Positions 49,801 to 60,680 of a DNA stretch of 64,000 nt are shown here, one piece after another (within the stretch, counting starts at the first letter, position 1; each line of letters begins with the position of its first letter). The translations under genes were made by a program, and so were the position numbers. This DNA is from Psychrobacter sp. I-STPA6b (GTDB lineage Bacteria; Pseudomonadota; Gammaproteobacteria; Pseudomonadales; Moraxellaceae), in the NCBI RefSeq assembly GCF_020662265.1, contig NZ_VEWM01000132.1, positions 1-64,000 of the forward strand, written 5' to 3'. The notes beneath the pieces were generated by a model. The model saw nothing but the letters and a program-made list of their open reading frames with translations, did not search any database and was not told the origin of the DNA.

Positions 49801-51290
49801 GTATCATCACCCATAGAGCCTACTGGCTCTTGACCATTCTCAGCATTTGGGCGAATCAGCTCTGTACGCTCTTCATTGGTAATGTTAAACATTTTTTGCA
49901 ATGTTTTTAACTGCTCACCACGATAGGCTTGCTCTTCTAACTGCTCTTCTAAACGTTCATCATCACGAATACGAGTCGCCTCTTCCCGAAGCCACTTGCG
50001 ATAAGGATTACTCTTCTTCAAGCGATTACCAATCACACTTGAGTCCATCATCTCACCATTATAGGTATCAATGACTAGCATCTGCCCTGGTCCTACACGA
50101 CCTTTTGCAATCACATCGGCAGGGTCATAATCCCATGTACCAATCTCAGAAGCGACAGTAATATAGCCATTTTTTGTTGTTACCCATCGTGAAGGACGCA
50201 AACCATTACGATCCAGCATACAAACTGCATAACGTCCATCTTGAATTACCAACCCTGCTGGACCATCCCATGCTTCCATATGTTGCGAATAAAACTCATA
50301 AAAAGCTCGCAAATCCATATCCATACTATCGACATTCTGCCAAGCAGGTGGCACTAAAATCGACATGGCATGAAATAAGCTCATACCACCAGACAGCAAC
50401 ACTTCTAGCATATTATCCAAACTAGAAGAATCTGAACCTGTACGATTTACTAAAGGATGTAATTCATTTAACTCTGGTAGCTTTTCTGACTTTAGCTTAG
50501 GCGTACGTGCCACTGACCAGTTACGATTACCTGTAATCGTATTTAACTCACCATTGTGTGCCAAATAGCGAAACGGTTGAGCCAATGGCCAGCGAGGTAA
50601 TGTATTGGTTGAAAAGCGCTGATGGAATACAACAATATGTGATGCCAAACGACTGTCTTGTAAATCTAAGAAAAATGCAGGTAAGTCGGCTGGCATAACC
50701 AAGCCTTTATAAATAACGGTTTGACAGTTTAATGATGTCACATAAAATAGCTCATCATCAGCCAAAGCGATTTCAGCTTTTCTACGTGCTACAAATAGCT
50801 TGCGGTTAAAATCTTCAGCCACCAAATCATCTGGCGCATTAACAAATACATGAGTAAAATGAGGCAGTGTCTCTTGAGCAATCTCACCAACGATATCCAA
50901 ATCCACTGGCACATCACGCCAGCCTGCCACACTTAATCCTTGTGCTTCTAGCTGCTCAGTGAGTACTTCTTGGCTACGCTTTGCTAAAGATTCATCCAAA
51001 TTAACAAATACCATACCCACAGCAAAGTTTTTTGCTAAATTAAAATCTAATTCCTTTGCAATATCTTGGAAAAAATCAGCAGGTTTTGCCAATAATAAAC
51101 CACAACCATCCCCTGTTTTTCCATCTGCTGCAACACCACCACGGTGCGTCATACAACTTAAACTATGAATTGCCGTCTGTACCAAATCATGGCTTGGTGT
51201 GCCTTCAATATGAGCAATCAATCCAAAACCACAATTATCTGAAAAATCTTCTGGGGTCGCCAAATGGCTGTGTTGCGAAATCATTGACAT
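46827..51290 (-). CDS. gltB: Glutamate synthase large subunit
   Basis: The 1487-residue alpha subunit of NADPH-glutamate synthase. A class II glutaminase domain begins at Cys20 (NCGFG) after a short propeptide. The central and FMN-binding domains include [11 protein letters not shown] and LPGGKVN, and Fe-S cysteines lie in [22 protein letters not shown] [14 protein letters not shown]-terminal beta-helix (GXGXXG repeats) follows. It converts glutamine and 2-oxoglutarate to two glutamates. RBS AGGACAAGCC. It is downstream of the aroK-aroB-damX-like genes. Confidence 0.98.
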   Translation of the reverse strand: MSMISQHSHLATPEDFSDNCGFGLIAHIEGTPSHDLVQTAIHSLSCMTHRGGVAADGKTGDGCGLLLAKPADFFQDIAKELDFNLAKNFAVGMVFVNLDESLAKRSQEVLTEQLEAQGLSVAGWRDVPVDLDIVGEIAQETLPHFTHVFVNAPDDLVAEDFNRKLFVARRKAEIALADDELFYVTSLNCQTVIYKGLVMPADLPAFFLDLQDSRLASHIVVFHQRFSTNTLPRWPLAQPFRYLAHNGELNTITGNRNWSVARTPKLKSEKLPELNELHPLVNRTGSDSSSLDNMLEVLLSGGMSLFHAMSILVPPAWQNVDSMDMDLRAFYEFYSQHMEAWDGPAGLVIQDGRYAVCMLDRNGLRPSRWVTTKNGYITVASEIGTWDYDPADVIAKGRVGPGQMLVIDTYNGEMMDSSVIGNRLKKSNPYRKWLREEATRIRDDERLEEQLEEQAYRGEQLKTLQKMFNITNEERTELIRPNAENGQEPVGSMGDDTPMAVLSKQVRHMADFFRQQFAQVTNPPIDPLRESIVMSLQTCLGAETNIFKPSARDAHRIVLASPVLSASKMSQLESMDDPAFQSQRIDLNYEQSLTLDEAIYQICHQVEEAIEAGKTLIILSDKAVEKGKVPANAIMVTGAVHHYLIEKGIRTDANLIIETGLARDSHQVAVLIGFGATCVYPYLAYDVITDLVSTGELLGDPLQSRANFRKGLDKGLLKILSKMGISTIASYRGAQLFEAIGLSEEVVNLCFKGVQSRIKGARFVDIAQDQALLAKNAFSRRTPLDQGGLLKFVFNKEYHAFNPDVIRTLHSAVRTGEYENYQEYANLVNSRPIATLRDLLQIKTDNSIDIEEVEGIDKILPRFDSAGMSLGALSPEAHEAIALAMNTIGGRSNSGEGGEDPVRYGTMRNSKIKQVASGRFGVTPAYLRSAQVMQIKVAQGAKPGEGGQLPGGKVNSLIARLRYSVPGVTLISPPPHHDIYSIEDLAQLIFDLKQVNPDALVSVKLVSRPGVGTIATGVAKAYADLITISGYDGGTAASPLSSIHYAGSPWELGLAEAHQSLRVNGLRDKVRVQTDGGLKTGLDVVKAAILGAESFGFGTTPMIAVGCKYLRICHLNNCPTGVATQQARLRDEHFIGEAEMLINFFKFVATETREWLAVLGVRTMEELVGRTDLLEIIEGHTEKQKQLDLSPLLYSHPAAQGRPQTCQVERNEPFDKGLLAERMVEDMLADIRQGNGGEFSYRIGNCDRSIGARISGEIAQVWGNVGMSDKPIKLHLTGTAGQSLGVWNAGGLNIELEGDANDYVGKGMAGGEIVIYPPLGSSFATQDTAIIGNTCLYGATGGRLYAAGTAGERFAVRNSGAHAVVEGTGDHCCEYMTGGVVTVLGRTGLNFGAGMTGGFAFVLDTEGDFFDRCNHELIDLHRISSEQTEEHRIYLQQIIETHVEKTGSAWARQILADFEHYVRKVYLVKPKAANMASLLKSTTADPQ

Positions 51291-51955
51291 GGCTTGTCCT
51301 TACAAATGGGGCTACAGGGGCTAGCATCTAAATACAGATGCCTGTTTATTGCTGTGAGAACGGGCTATTTATCTTTGCGGAAACTATAGTACAACATTAG
51401 AGTTTATAACATCAGGTTGTTTGTCTATTGATGAAATCTCATCTGGGAAGCAAGGGCATACCTAAGACATAGATGTTATGGATGCATCTTAAATCACACA
51501 TGGATAAGCAGAAATAAATCATAACTTTCAGCGAACTCACATGTCATTTAAGCTGTTATTTTTAGCGATAAGATACACCTCTAAAATTAGAGCTTACTGA
51601 TGCACTATCAAAAAACATTATTTAAACATTGTTTAGATTGTCTTCACGCAAGTTACGGCATGACTATTATCACTATTAAATTATTACCATAATAAGACGA
51701 CAGTCATTCATACTACCAGTGCCAAACTTAAACTTCTGTTAAATAGGCAATCTTATAAGTAGAGTAACTTTCAAGATACTCATCGTCTATCAGCATCAAT
51801 AAAGAAAATACTTATCATCACACTACAAAACACTGGCAACCTCACATATTAGACAATGAGTTAGGTAAAATCCAGTCTTATTTTTTGTGTATAGATGAAC
51901 TATCCGTCACATATTGGTCAATTATCGCAATATCTGTGACACAATATTAACGAAA
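51291..51955. other. Gene-free gap upstream of gltB
   Basis: A 665-base non-coding stretch, likely the gltB regulatory region plus the 3' trailer of the damX-like gene. A hairpin (GTCACATATTG 51906-51916 with CAATATCTGTGAC 51928-51940, one bulge) lies 16 bases past the damX-like stop and may end or protect its mRNA. I find no gene, and no clear Lrp or NtrC site. Confidence 0.5.
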
Positions 51956-53053
51956 TTAGTTTGATTTCTCTTCAATCAATGCACGGATACTATCACCACT
52001 ATTGCCACTGTTAGCACTTGATGCAGGTGCAGAAGTTGGTTTATTTTCAGCAACAGACTCATTAGCTTTGCTTGTGCCACCGCCTTCTTGTTTTGGTTTT
52101 ACCTTAGCATTATTAGATGGAGGGTTTGACTCAGCACGACTATTTTGACTCGGCTCTGTAGCCGCTGGCACCTCATTCACTGGCGTTTTTCTACGAGCCT
52201 CATTGACAGCCAATGTATCCTTATCATCGACTGAACCTTTAATCGTCTGTTTTGGTGGAGGGGTATTTACATGACTATTTTCTGTCGCTGATGACTCCTG
52301 AGAATTTTGCTCTGGTGTTGCATCAATGACAGTCTCACTAGGACTGACTTGTGGACGAGCTGGTACTTCATGACGTGTTGGCTGTAGCTTCACCTGTCGA
52401 ACACGTTCAATATTGACACTTCGCATTGGCTCAGACAGCTCATAGTTTTCAATCACAGTATTATAGCGGTCTATTTCTTCTGGTATCACACGCACATTTT
52501 CTGGCAAATCAAAATCTATCAACTTAGAAGCACCCATTGCCATCTGAGCAGATGGAAATACATCATAAAGTAAGATATAACGTGGCTGGTCATTTTCATC
52601 TAAGTATCGAAAGAAGGAAAACTTACTGCGATCATCACGACTATTTAGATAGTCTGTCACAATATCATACTCAGAAACATCCATAACTTGGACTGTCCAC
52701 TTTCCTGAGTTTTTCTTCAAGAACTGCTTATCTTTAAATTCATCAGGATAATGACGCATATCTCGTACTAATGCATCAAACGTAATTGGCTCAACTTCCT
52801 TACTCAACTCATTTAACTCAGAAATCTCAAGAGGCGCATCAAACTTGGCAGTTGCCATGGTGTTATGAATGGCTGACTGACTATTACTTGGTGACTGTGA
52901 GGCAAATGAAGCTTCTGCCATCCAGAGTAATAAAGTAACTGCCCCCATGACTAAAGCCATCATTAACCATAGCAACACCTGCACACGACGGTACCGACTG
53001 CGTTTTTGTCTTTCTTTTGTCATTGATGTAAGAGAGGTTTGATTTGATGCCAT
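51956..53053 (-). CDS. DamX-position membrane protein with SPOR-like domain
   Basis: A 365-residue protein: basic cytoplasmic N-terminus (RQKRSRYRR), one membrane helix (about residues 28-48), and a folded periplasmic domain (about 110-205). That domain resembles SPOR (SGKWTVQVMDVSEYDIVTDY, then AQMAMGASKLI). A long Pro/Ser/Glu/Asn-rich low-complexity tail ends DSIRALIEEKSN. In E. coli damX follows aroK-aroB and encodes a SPOR division protein; this gene holds the same position. The SPOR assignment rests on pattern and synteny. Codon 1 is weakly supported; Met11 is possible. Confidence 0.65.
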   Translation of the reverse strand: MASNQTSLTSMTKERQKRSRYRRVQVLLWLMMALVMGAVTLLLWMAEASFASQSPSNSQSAIHNTMATAKFDAPLEISELNELSKEVEPITFDALVRDMRHYPDEFKDKQFLKKNSGKWTVQVMDVSEYDIVTDYLNSRDDRSKFSFFRYLDENDQPRYILLYDVFPSAQMAMGASKLIDFDLPENVRVIPEEIDRYNTVIENYELSEPMRSVNIERVRQVKLQPTRHEVPARPQVSPSETVIDATPEQNSQESSATENSHVNTPPPKQTIKGSVDDKDTLAVNEARRKTPVNEVPAATEPSQNSRAESNPPSNNAKVKPKQEGGGTSKANESVAENKPTSAPASSANSGNSGDSIRALIEEKSN

Positions 53054-53197
53054 AGAAAAAGCAGCCTATGAAATTTAAAATAAATATAAAAGATAGAAGC
53101 AATAAATGAAAATAGAGATCAACCACAGCACCATTTACTTATGCTACATCGTGGCATAACTGTACCCCTTTCATCATAGCATAAATCAACAAACGTC

Positions 53198-54274
53198 CTA
53201 CTGAGTAGAATCCAATACTTCATCAAGTAAAGCTTCATCAAAGTCTGCTGTTACCACAGCACTACCTAGTGATTTTAACAAAATTAAACGTAATTGTCCT
53301 GACTTCACCTTCTTATCATGACTCATTAGCGTTTTTGCCTGTGCCACTGTAATTTTTGGTGGCTCAATAGGTAAATTAGCTGCTTGCAATATATTTCGTA
53401 CTCTTAAAACATCTTGTTGAGACAACCAACCCATTTTATAAGATAATTGCGTTGCTTGTAGCATACCTACTGCCACAGCCTCACCATGCAACCATTTACC
53501 ATAACCCTCATGTGTCTCAATCACATGACCAAAAGTATGCCCAAAATTTAATAAAGCACGCTTTCCAGACTCACGTTCATCTTCTGCCACAATCTTGGCT
53601 TTATATTGACAACAGCGAGCAACTGCCTCTTTCATTACTTGCATATCTAAACGCATTAATGCAGACATATTATCCTCAAGCCATGATAAAAATGACACAT
53701 CCATGATTAACGCATACTTAATCACTTCAGCCATACCTGCTGACAACTCTCGCTTTGGTAAAGTTTTCAATGTATGCATATCTGCCAACACCATACGTGG
53801 TTGCCAAAATGCACCTATCATATTCTTACCTTGTGGATGATTAATGCCTGTTTTTCCACCAACGCTAGAATCCACTTGAGACAACAAGGTCGTTGGAATT
53901 TGAATAAAATTAACCCCACGCATAAAAGTTGCAGCAGCAAATCCTGTCATATCACCTATCACACCCCCACCCAGTGCAATTAGGGTAACATCACGATTAA
54001 AGTGCCGTGCCATTAACACATCATAAATCTGATTAATATATTGCTGAGTTTTATACACTTCACCATCTGGTAACACACAAACTTCTACAAAAAACCTCTC
54101 CGCCAATCCTGTCTGTAAAGCCTGAAGATACAAAGGCTCGACTGTCTCGTTCGTAACAATCAATACCTGTTTTCCTTGAATGAATGGCATAACCCACTCA
54201 GCCATATCACACGCAGATTCAAAGAAAATTGGATACTGATGACTGGGAGTATCCACAATCAGCTTATCAGACAT
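53198..54274 (-). CDS. aroB: 3-dehydroquinate synthase
   Basis: A 358-residue AroB that forms 3-dehydroquinate, the second shikimate-pathway step. The NAD motif ALGGGVIGDMTGFAA (about residues 99-113), the GKTGINHPQGKN substrate/zinc region and zinc ligands in LNFGHTFGHVIE and LHGEAVAVGM are visible. It follows aroK on the same strand with a 258-base gap, the normal order. Confidence 0.97.
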   Translation of the reverse strand: MSDKLIVDTPSHQYPIFFESACDMAEWVMPFIQGKQVLIVTNETVEPLYLQALQTGLAERFFVEVCVLPDGEVYKTQQYINQIYDVLMARHFNRDVTLIALGGGVIGDMTGFAAATFMRGVNFIQIPTTLLSQVDSSVGGKTGINHPQGKNMIGAFWQPRMVLADMHTLKTLPKRELSAGMAEVIKYALIMDVSFLSWLEDNMSALMRLDMQVMKEAVARCCQYKAKIVAEDERESGKRALLNFGHTFGHVIETHEGYGKWLHGEAVAVGMLQATQLSYKMGWLSQQDVLRVRNILQAANLPIEPPKITVAQAKTLMSHDKKVKSGQLRLILLKSLGSAVVTADFDEALLDEVLDSTQ

Positions 54275-54532
54275 ATCCGTATAAACTCCTTATAAAAAAT
54301 CAAACGACAAACACATAAGTTTAAAAAGTATGACACGCATAAATACACTAAAAGCTAAAATATGTACCTAATAGTCTAGAATGCACCATATAACACAATA
54401 AATACCAACCACATGCTCACATGTCATTACATCCTTATAAAGAGCCTGCTCAACCTTATCTATCATCATTTGATACATTCAGATAGTAGTATAACAATAT
54501 TACTTCATAGACCCCTTATACCTAAGAAAGCT

Positions 54533-55072
54533 CTATATATTCAGATAAGGATATAACCTACTTAACTCAGCCATGATCTGTGTTAACATCTGACGTGGAT
54601 ACGCATGTCCAGTGACAATCGTAATATCTGCAATCTCTTGGTATAATGGATCACGAATATCAAACAAATCACTTAATACTTTTTTGGGATTAGGTTGTTG
54701 CAATAACGGTCTTGATTTATCCTTCATGGTGCGTTGCATCTGTGTTTCTACATTAGCTCTCAGATAAATAACAACTCCCCTGTCACGTAACCACTGGCGG
54801 TTACAATCCCGCATAACCACACCACCACCAGTCGCCAAAACGACTCCTTCTCGTTGCGTTAACACATCAATAGCTCGACTTTCACGCTCACGAAAACCAT
54901 CTTCCCCTTCTCTAGCAAAAATCCAAGGAATATCAGCACCTGTCTGAGCTTCTATAAATAAATCACTATCAACAAACTCACGACCCAGTTGTTTTGCTAA
55001 TAAACGTCCGATTGTCGTCTTACCTGCCCCCATTGGACCTATAATAAAAATAGAAGGCATCTCATCTTGCAT
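54533..55072 (-). CDS. aroK: Shikimate kinase
   Basis: A 179-residue P-loop kinase (188 if the ATG at 55099 is used). Walker A GPMGAGKTTIGRLL, substrate Asp in FVDSDLFIE, and RESRAIDVL and ATGGGVV of the shikimate site are present. It converts shikimate to shikimate 3-phosphate. The start is ambiguous among three Met codons; ATG 55072 has GAGATAAAATT before it. A bidirectional terminator lies between it and pilQ, so it probably has its own promoter. Confidence 0.95.
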   Translation of the reverse strand: MQDEMPSIFIIGPMGAGKTTIGRLLAKQLGREFVDSDLFIEAQTGADIPWIFAREGEDGFRERESRAIDVLTQREGVVLATGGGVVMRDCNRQWLRDRGVVIYLRANVETQMQRTMKDKSRPLLQQPNPKKVLSDLFDIRDPLYQEIADITIVTGHAYPRQMLTQIMAELSRLYPYLNI

Positions 55073-55207
55073 AATTTTATCTCTAATTAAATACCTCATA
55101 ATACAACGAGATGTCCTTAAAGACTAGAAAGTTTCTATAGATGTTTGATAGATTACTAAAAATAGGATGATAAAAAATAAAATATCACTTTCGAACCAAC
55201 CAAACAT

Positions 55208-55239
55208 AAAAAAGCAATCTATATATAGATTGCTTTTTT
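55208..55239. terminator. pilQ terminator (bidirectional)
   Basis: A near-perfect 32-base palindrome, AAAAAAGCAATCT (55208-55220) pairing with AGATTGCTTTTTT (55227-55239). It has T/A tracts both ways and ends the pilMNOPQ transcript on the minus strand. Confidence 0.92.
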
Positions 55240-55335
55240 ATTATATATTCAAGGCTACAAGGACAATATACGCTACTATCTTAATGATGCCAGTCAAATC
55301 AATATGACCAACATCTTAAAGAACCAATATTGTCA

Positions 55336-57675
55336 CTAATTAATACGACTTACACCATCATTAATCAGTTTTGGAGTAATAAAGATTAATAACTCCTGTT
55401 TATCATTACGTCTAATGTCGCTCTTAAATAAACGACCAACATAAGGTAAATCACCTAAGAATGGAACTTTTTCCACGCCATTAGAAACTTGATTTTTAAA
55501 CACACCACCTAAAACGATGGTTTGTCCATCTTCAACAATAACATTAGTACTGATAGAGTCTTCAGAAATAGCAATTGTTCCATTATAAGTTGTTGGTGTA
55601 CCGTTTTTAACTACTAGCTCTAAACCAATCTTACCATCTGGTGTGATATTTGGAGTTGCCTCTAAACTTAATGCAGCCTCTCTAAAGCTTGTTGTTGTTG
55701 CCCCACTGGCAGATGCTTCTTGGTATGGAATTTGTGTTCCTGACGATACCTTAGCAGTCTGTTTATCCGCAGTTAAAACTTTTGGTGTGGAAATTACTTC
55801 ACCGCGGTTATCCGCTTGCATAGCAGACAGCTCTAAATCCAACATCAAATCTGACATACTTAACAAACCAAAAGCAATACGTCCTGCTGGGTTTGCCACG
55901 CCTAAATCAACATTAAGATTATCTGGACGACTGATATCATAGCTTGGATAAGAGACCTGTTGTCCATTAATTGTTGTTGTTTGAACATCAAACTTCTTCA
56001 GATCCCATAATGTTTGGTTACTACCACCTACCAATAAGTTGCGGTTATTAGCGGCACCATTAGACAAGATACCCCAACGTACACCCAGCTCTTTACTGAA
56101 AGTGTCATTTGCACTGACAATACGCGCTTCAATCATTACCTGACGTACAGGAATATCAATTTGGGTAATTAATTCACGAATATTTTCAATACTGTCAGCT
56201 GTATCCTGAACAATCAGTGTATTCGTACGCTCATCTACTGTTACTGTCCCTCTGTCAGATAGCAATGAGCCTGTATCTTGGATACCATTTACTGTTGCAT
56301 TAGAGCCTCGACCTTGAGAAATTAGATTACGAACATCCGATGCTTTCGCATAACTCAGGCGAATATACTCAGTACGTAGTGGTAAGAAAGTATCAACTTT
56401 TTGTTGTGCTTCCAACTCTGCCGCTTCTTGCTCAGCCAGCTCTGTTGCTGGTGCAATCAAGATAACATTACCGTTCTCACGCATCCCCAAACTTTTACTT
56501 TTTAGGATGATATCTAGAGCCTGATCCCAAGGAACATTATACAAACGCAAAGTCATATTACCAGAAACACTATCACTAGCCACAATATTCATTTGCGTTG
56601 CATCTGCAAGTAAATCTAAAACATAGCGAATTGGCAAATCTTGAATTTCAAAAGAAATTGGCTCACCTGTATATACTTTTTCTTCTAAAGTTGGTGGACG
56701 CAAAAGCTCAGGCTGCTCAATACTAATATTCAACTGATTGCCAGTTTGATAGGCCTGATACTCAAAGTCTTGAGACATATTAATGGTAACAACACCATTT
56801 TGTCCTTGATTTTTTGTATCAATGGAGGATACCAAACCACCATTAACATTAAGTCGGCGCACCAAGTTTCTAGGTACAGTTGCACCCGTCATACGAATAA
56901 CAAGTTTACTTCCCTGACGCTGAAGATCGATAGGAACACTTTCATTAGCTAGGACAATATTAACATTCCCACCACCTTGTCCATTACCATTATAATCTAA
57001 TGAAGATAATCCATCATAATTATACTGACGTGATACTGTTGAAGCAGCCGCAGGATTCAATAAAGGGTTAACTTTAACTACCATTGTTTGCTCTGGTACA
57101 TTCTTTTCTACCTGTACCACTTCATCCACAGTCGTCTGCTGTACCACTACTGGTGCTGCTGAATTTTCAATAACTACTGGTGTATCAATAGCAACTGCCG
57201 GTATAACAGGTGACTCAATAGCAACTGGTGTTGTTAAAGGCATAATATTTAATAGTAGAGAATTACCATCAATTTGTGTGGCATATGTATTAGCATCACT
57301 TGAAGGGGCATCCAGTCCAATAATTAAACGAGTTGTACTCTCACCATTTAAAGAGGTAACTTCTTTAACTGCACCCTGACCAATAGTAGTCTGTCGACTT
57401 GGCAACTCATTTTCAACTTCTGCAAAATCAAGTACTAAGCGAGATGGATTATCAAGCTGATAAGCTTGGGGAAGGCTAGGCTTACCTTCGAAGTCTACTT
57501 TTAACTGAGTTAGTGCTGGTGAAGCTTCAGTTACTCCAATAGAAGTAATTGCATCACCTGCATTTGCTGACATGCTTGCCATCATAATACTTGCTGAAAT
57601 AGCAGATAAGACAAAGGTCGATGGGGAAGCGTGCTTTGTAAACATTAGAGCCTTATTATTGCTGCGAATTGTCAT
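55336..57675 (-). CDS. pilQ: Type IV pilus secretin PilQ
   Basis: A 779-residue outer-membrane secretin. It has a signal peptide (end near SANA), two AMIN-like domains (about residues 45-130 and 240-330), an STN/N0 domain (about 345-400, ISFEIQDLPIRYVLDLLA), and an N1 domain with VDERTNTLIVQDTADS. The secretin core contains VEDGQTIVLGGVFKNQ and ends VPFLGDLPYVGRLF. It forms the pore for pilus exit. It is last in the pilM-Q operon; RBS GAGGATTAAGAATA. Confidence 0.97.
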   Translation of the reverse strand: MTIRSNNKALMFTKHASPSTFVLSAISASIMMASMSANAGDAITSIGVTEASPALTQLKVDFEGKPSLPQAYQLDNPSRLVLDFAEVENELPSRQTTIGQGAVKEVTSLNGESTTRLIIGLDAPSSDANTYATQIDGNSLLLNIMPLTTPVAIESPVIPAVAIDTPVVIENSAAPVVVQQTTVDEVVQVEKNVPEQTMVVKVNPLLNPAAASTVSRQYNYDGLSSLDYNGNGQGGGNVNIVLANESVPIDLQRQGSKLVIRMTGATVPRNLVRRLNVNGGLVSSIDTKNQGQNGVVTINMSQDFEYQAYQTGNQLNISIEQPELLRPPTLEEKVYTGEPISFEIQDLPIRYVLDLLADATQMNIVASDSVSGNMTLRLYNVPWDQALDIILKSKSLGMRENGNVILIAPATELAEQEAAELEAQQKVDTFLPLRTEYIRLSYAKASDVRNLISQGRGSNATVNGIQDTGSLLSDRGTVTVDERTNTLIVQDTADSIENIRELITQIDIPVRQVMIEARIVSANDTFSKELGVRWGILSNGAANNRNLLVGGSNQTLWDLKKFDVQTTTINGQQVSYPSYDISRPDNLNVDLGVANPAGRIAFGLLSMSDLMLDLELSAMQADNRGEVISTPKVLTADKQTAKVSSGTQIPYQEASASGATTTSFREAALSLEATPNITPDGKIGLELVVKNGTPTTYNGTIAISEDSISTNVIVEDGQTIVLGGVFKNQVSNGVEKVPFLGDLPYVGRLFKSDIRRNDKQELLIFITPKLINDGVSRIN

Positions 57676-57706
57676 TATTCTTAATCCTCAAAAAAATGCA
57701 AATAAT

Positions 57707-58249
57707 CTACGGAGAAGATACCAAGGAGGCGGGTCTTTCAATAAATCTACCACGGTTATCAGGCACAATCTCTATAAGATTGATTTGAGTCGAGGTAATC
57801 TCCACAATACGACCATCATTAACACCCATATAGTCTCCTACTTTTACACTTTGAACCAGACCATCGGGTAACTGTACAAGACCATACTGCACACCATCTG
57901 GTGCCAGTACCATCCCATGATAAACTAACTGTGATAACTCATATTCTTCTAAGGGTTGTTTTTCACGAGTTGTATCCGGTGTAACACCCTCATCATTTTC
58001 TATCTGAGCCTGTAGATTCATTAAGCTTTGAGGTAAAAATGGACTACGCACATTTGTACCATTATAAACATAGTCTTCTACGATCTCAGGTTGCGGTGGA
58101 GGCTCAATTGGTTGAGCAGGTGAGTTACGTATCTCAGCCATACTATTTTCTGCTAATTGAACCCGATCTGCACAACCAGCCAAGAAACTAGTTACTACAA
58201 GACCACATAGCAACCGATAAAATGAGGAGTTCAATTGGTAAGATTTCAT
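57707..58249 (-). CDS. pilP: Type IV pilus assembly lipoprotein PilP
   Basis: A 180-residue lipoprotein with lipobox LAGC (about residues 24-27). A Pro-rich linker and a beta-domain (about 85-170) with LVYHGMVLAPDGVQYGLVQ follow; the beta-domain contacts PilQ. It bridges PilMNO in the inner membrane with the secretin. Start is ATG 58249 behind GGAGAATAATTG, one codon after a TTG. Confidence 0.95.
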   Translation of the reverse strand: MKSYQLNSSFYRLLCGLVVTSFLAGCADRVQLAENSMAEIRNSPAQPIEPPPQPEIVEDYVYNGTNVRSPFLPQSLMNLQAQIENDEGVTPDTTREKQPLEEYELSQLVYHGMVLAPDGVQYGLVQLPDGLVQSVKVGDYMGVNDGRIVEITSTQINLIEIVPDNRGRFIERPASLVSSP

Positions 58250-58252
58250 CAA

Positions 58253-58966
58253 TTATTCTCCTTGATTTTCAGAGGTTGTATCGGTCTGTGAGTCATCTGC
58301 GATCTCTTTAGAGCGATAAGTCTTAGTATTTAGAACTAAGTTTAATTGTGGAATATCATCTAATGTGGGCTGTGTATTATTCACTTCAAAATCATGCATA
58401 GTAATAATACGTGGTAATGCGGCCAAGCCACTAATAAATGCACCAAACTGATCATAATCACCAAGTGCCGCAATACGAATGGGCTGCTCGATAAAGAACT
58501 CTTGCTCCACTTCATCTTGTACAGAGATATCTTGGAAGCGGATATTACTACCAACTCCTGTCATGTTAATACCTTCTAAAAGCTCTGGTACTCGAGTATC
58601 TTTTGGTAGTTGATTAACCAACTCATTAAACTCTACTTCCATTTGTGCAACTTGTGCTTTATATTCTTCCAAATGGCGAGCTTTAGATTCTTTTTCACGA
58701 TAAGCCTGAAGTAATGTCTCTTGCTCTGCATCTGCTGCTTTAATTTCATCTATTTTATTACTAATGGGCAAGGCATAAGCTAAAGCAGCCACAAAGCCTA
58801 TTAAGACAATAAACACAGTCACTTTGACCACTGTTGGCCAAGAGCCATAATTATTAGTATCTAAAGACTGAAAGCTTCGCTGAAACTCTTGAAAATCAAA
58901 AGATTTCTTTGCGACTTTTGTTTTATTGGCTTTTTTTATTGATTTTTTATTTGTTAACTTAACCAT
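58253..58966 (-). CDS. pilO: Type IV pilus alignment protein PilO
   Basis: A 237-residue bitopic inner-membrane protein: a basic, Lys-rich cytoplasmic N-terminus, one membrane helix (about residues 47-68), a coiled coil (about 72-118) and a ferredoxin-like periplasmic domain. It pairs with PilN. Its ATG overlaps the pilN stop by one base (TAATG), indicating translational coupling. Confidence 0.95.
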   Translation of the reverse strand: MVKLTNKKSIKKANKTKVAKKSFDFQEFQRSFQSLDTNNYGSWPTVVKVTVFIVLIGFVAALAYALPISNKIDEIKAADAEQETLLQAYREKESKARHLEEYKAQVAQMEVEFNELVNQLPKDTRVPELLEGINMTGVGSNIRFQDISVQDEVEQEFFIEQPIRIAALGDYDQFGAFISGLAALPRIITMHDFEVNNTQPTLDDIPQLNLVLNTKTYRSKEIADDSQTDTTSENQGE

Positions 58967-59625
58967 TACTCTCCTCCTGCGCTAGTCTGATTGTCAGGAG
59001 CATTATCCGAATCTGTATTTTCTGGTGAGCTGGCTACTACTTGTGTTGTCACAACAAATTGAATATAGCTATCTTCAGGATAAACTGGACGCGGTGCCTG
59101 ATTATCAGTAGGAATGACTGCTTTTGGCTGATATGCTTGAATATCATCTTGAATATATTTTAATTTGGAATTAGTCATCCACTGGCTTGCATTTAAATTA
59201 CGCACCAAGTTTGATACCACATTGGGGTTATCTGCCCGACCTGTGAAAGTAATCAGATCATCTTGGCGCTTTAAGTTATTCAAATACATAGCAGAAGGTA
59301 CTGCTTTTGCAATATCACTCCAAAGTCGTACAGGAACAGAGCGACGACCTTGTAAGTCTTGAATCACTTTCATTCTTGATACAATGGCTTCTCGTCGTGC
59401 TTCTAGATCTTCAATTTCTTTTAAATCAGCATCTAAACTAGCATTTTCTTGTCGTACTAACTCATTTGCTTGTTGCTGACTTTTAAGTGTGTTATCAAAA
59501 TAAGACCAAACAGCAAATGCTGCTAATAAAGAAAATAAAATTACTGCAACTACTTGGGTAATAAACTCTTTATTTTTACGTTCTCGTTCTTCTTCACGCC
59601 ACGGTAATAAATTAATACGTGCCAT
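58966..59625 (-). CDS. pilN: Type IV pilus assembly protein PilN
   Basis: A 219-residue bitopic membrane protein. The conserved N-terminal ARINLLPWREEER binds PilM; one helix (about residues 24-45), a coiled coil (about 50-90) and a periplasmic domain follow. The C-terminal 25 residues are Asn/Asp/Ser-rich. Start overlaps the pilM stop by one base (TAATG). Confidence 0.96.
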   Translation of the reverse strand: MARINLLPWREEERERKNKEFITQVVAVILFSLLAAFAVWSYFDNTLKSQQQANELVRQENASLDADLKEIEDLEARREAIVSRMKVIQDLQGRRSVPVRLWSDIAKAVPSAMYLNNLKRQDDLITFTGRADNPNVVSNLVRNLNASQWMTNSKLKYIQDDIQAYQPKAVIPTDNQAPRPVYPEDSYIQFVVTTQVVASSPENTDSDNAPDNQTSAGGE

Positions 59626-60680
59626 TAGTCAAAACTCCTTAATGCCAGACCACATGCTGCCATTAAGCTTGGCGCATCTGCCGCCAATTGTCTGGCATCA
59701 ATTTGAGGGGCAATCGTCATATTAGTAAACGGATTTGCTATAGATACAGGAGTCCCTAACTTTTGCTCAATGATGGTTGCTAGGTCTGGGATAGCGGCAG
59801 TGCCTCCACATAGCATGATGTGATCTACATTGGTGTGTTGACTAGAAGAAAAGTAGAACTGTAATGAACGAGTGATTTGTTGTATGAGACTTTCTACAAA
59901 TGGCATTAACACTTCACCACGATAGTCTTCTGGTAATGTTTGTTCTCTTTTATTAATATAAGCTTCTTCATCATTTAAGCCATAACGAGACTGGATTGCC
60001 TCAGTTAGCTGAATACCGCCAAAGAGTTGCTCACGACTATAGACAAACTCTCCATCTTTAGCTATATATAAAGTTGTTTGGGTATGACCAATATCTACTA
60101 AAGCCACAACTTCTGGTTGATGTGGTACACTATCAACAATCAGTTGAAATGCTCTTTCAATGGCATAAGACTCAATATCCATCACTTTAGTAGCAAAACC
60201 ACCAAAGGCTAATGCATCGACTCGCTGTTCAACATTTTCTGAACGAGAAGCTGCCAATAGTACCTGTACCATATCATCACTTAATGGTGATGGTCCAAGT
60301 ACTTCAAAATCCATATTAACTTCTGCTAATGGATAAGGAATATACTGCTCTGCATCTAAACGAATCTGAGCTTCACGCTCTGTATCATTTAGTCTGGCTT
60401 CCATATCAATTATTTTAGTAATCACAGCAGAGCCAGAAACTGCTGTTGCTGCATTTTTACTGGTGAATTTATGTCGACGTGATAACCGAGAAATTGTCTC
60501 ACCAATTGATTCTGTGTCTACAATCGATTTTTCAACCACTTGTCCGGGGGGTAATCGCTCCATACCATATGCGGTTAAATGAAAAACACCTTGCTGTCGT
60601 TGCACCTCAACCATTTTTACAGATGTTGAGCTGACATCCACACCAATTAGTTGGCGAGCTTTGGGGGTAAATAGCCTCAC
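59625..60680 (-). CDS. pilM: Type IV pilus assembly ATPase-fold protein PilM
   Basis: A 351-residue actin/FtsA-like cytoplasmic protein. Nucleotide-site segments are IGVDVSSTSVKMVE (residues 12-25), ALVDIGHTQTTLYI and MLCGGTAAIPDL. It binds the PilN N-terminus. It starts with GTG behind AAGGAAAC and heads the pilMNOPQ operon, divergent from mrcA. Confidence 0.96.
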   Translation of the reverse strand: MRLFTPKARQLIGVDVSSTSVKMVEVQRQQGVFHLTAYGMERLPPGQVVEKSIVDTESIGETISRLSRRHKFTSKNAATAVSGSAVITKIIDMEARLNDTEREAQIRLDAEQYIPYPLAEVNMDFEVLGPSPLSDDMVQVLLAASRSENVEQRVDALAFGGFATKVMDIESYAIERAFQLIVDSVPHQPEVVALVDIGHTQTTLYIAKDGEFVYSREQLFGGIQLTEAIQSRYGLNDEEAYINKREQTLPEDYRGEVLMPFVESLIQQITRSLQFYFSSSQHTNVDHIMLCGGTAAIPDLATIIEQKLGTPVSIANPFTNMTIAPQIDARQLAADAPSLMAACGLALRSFD

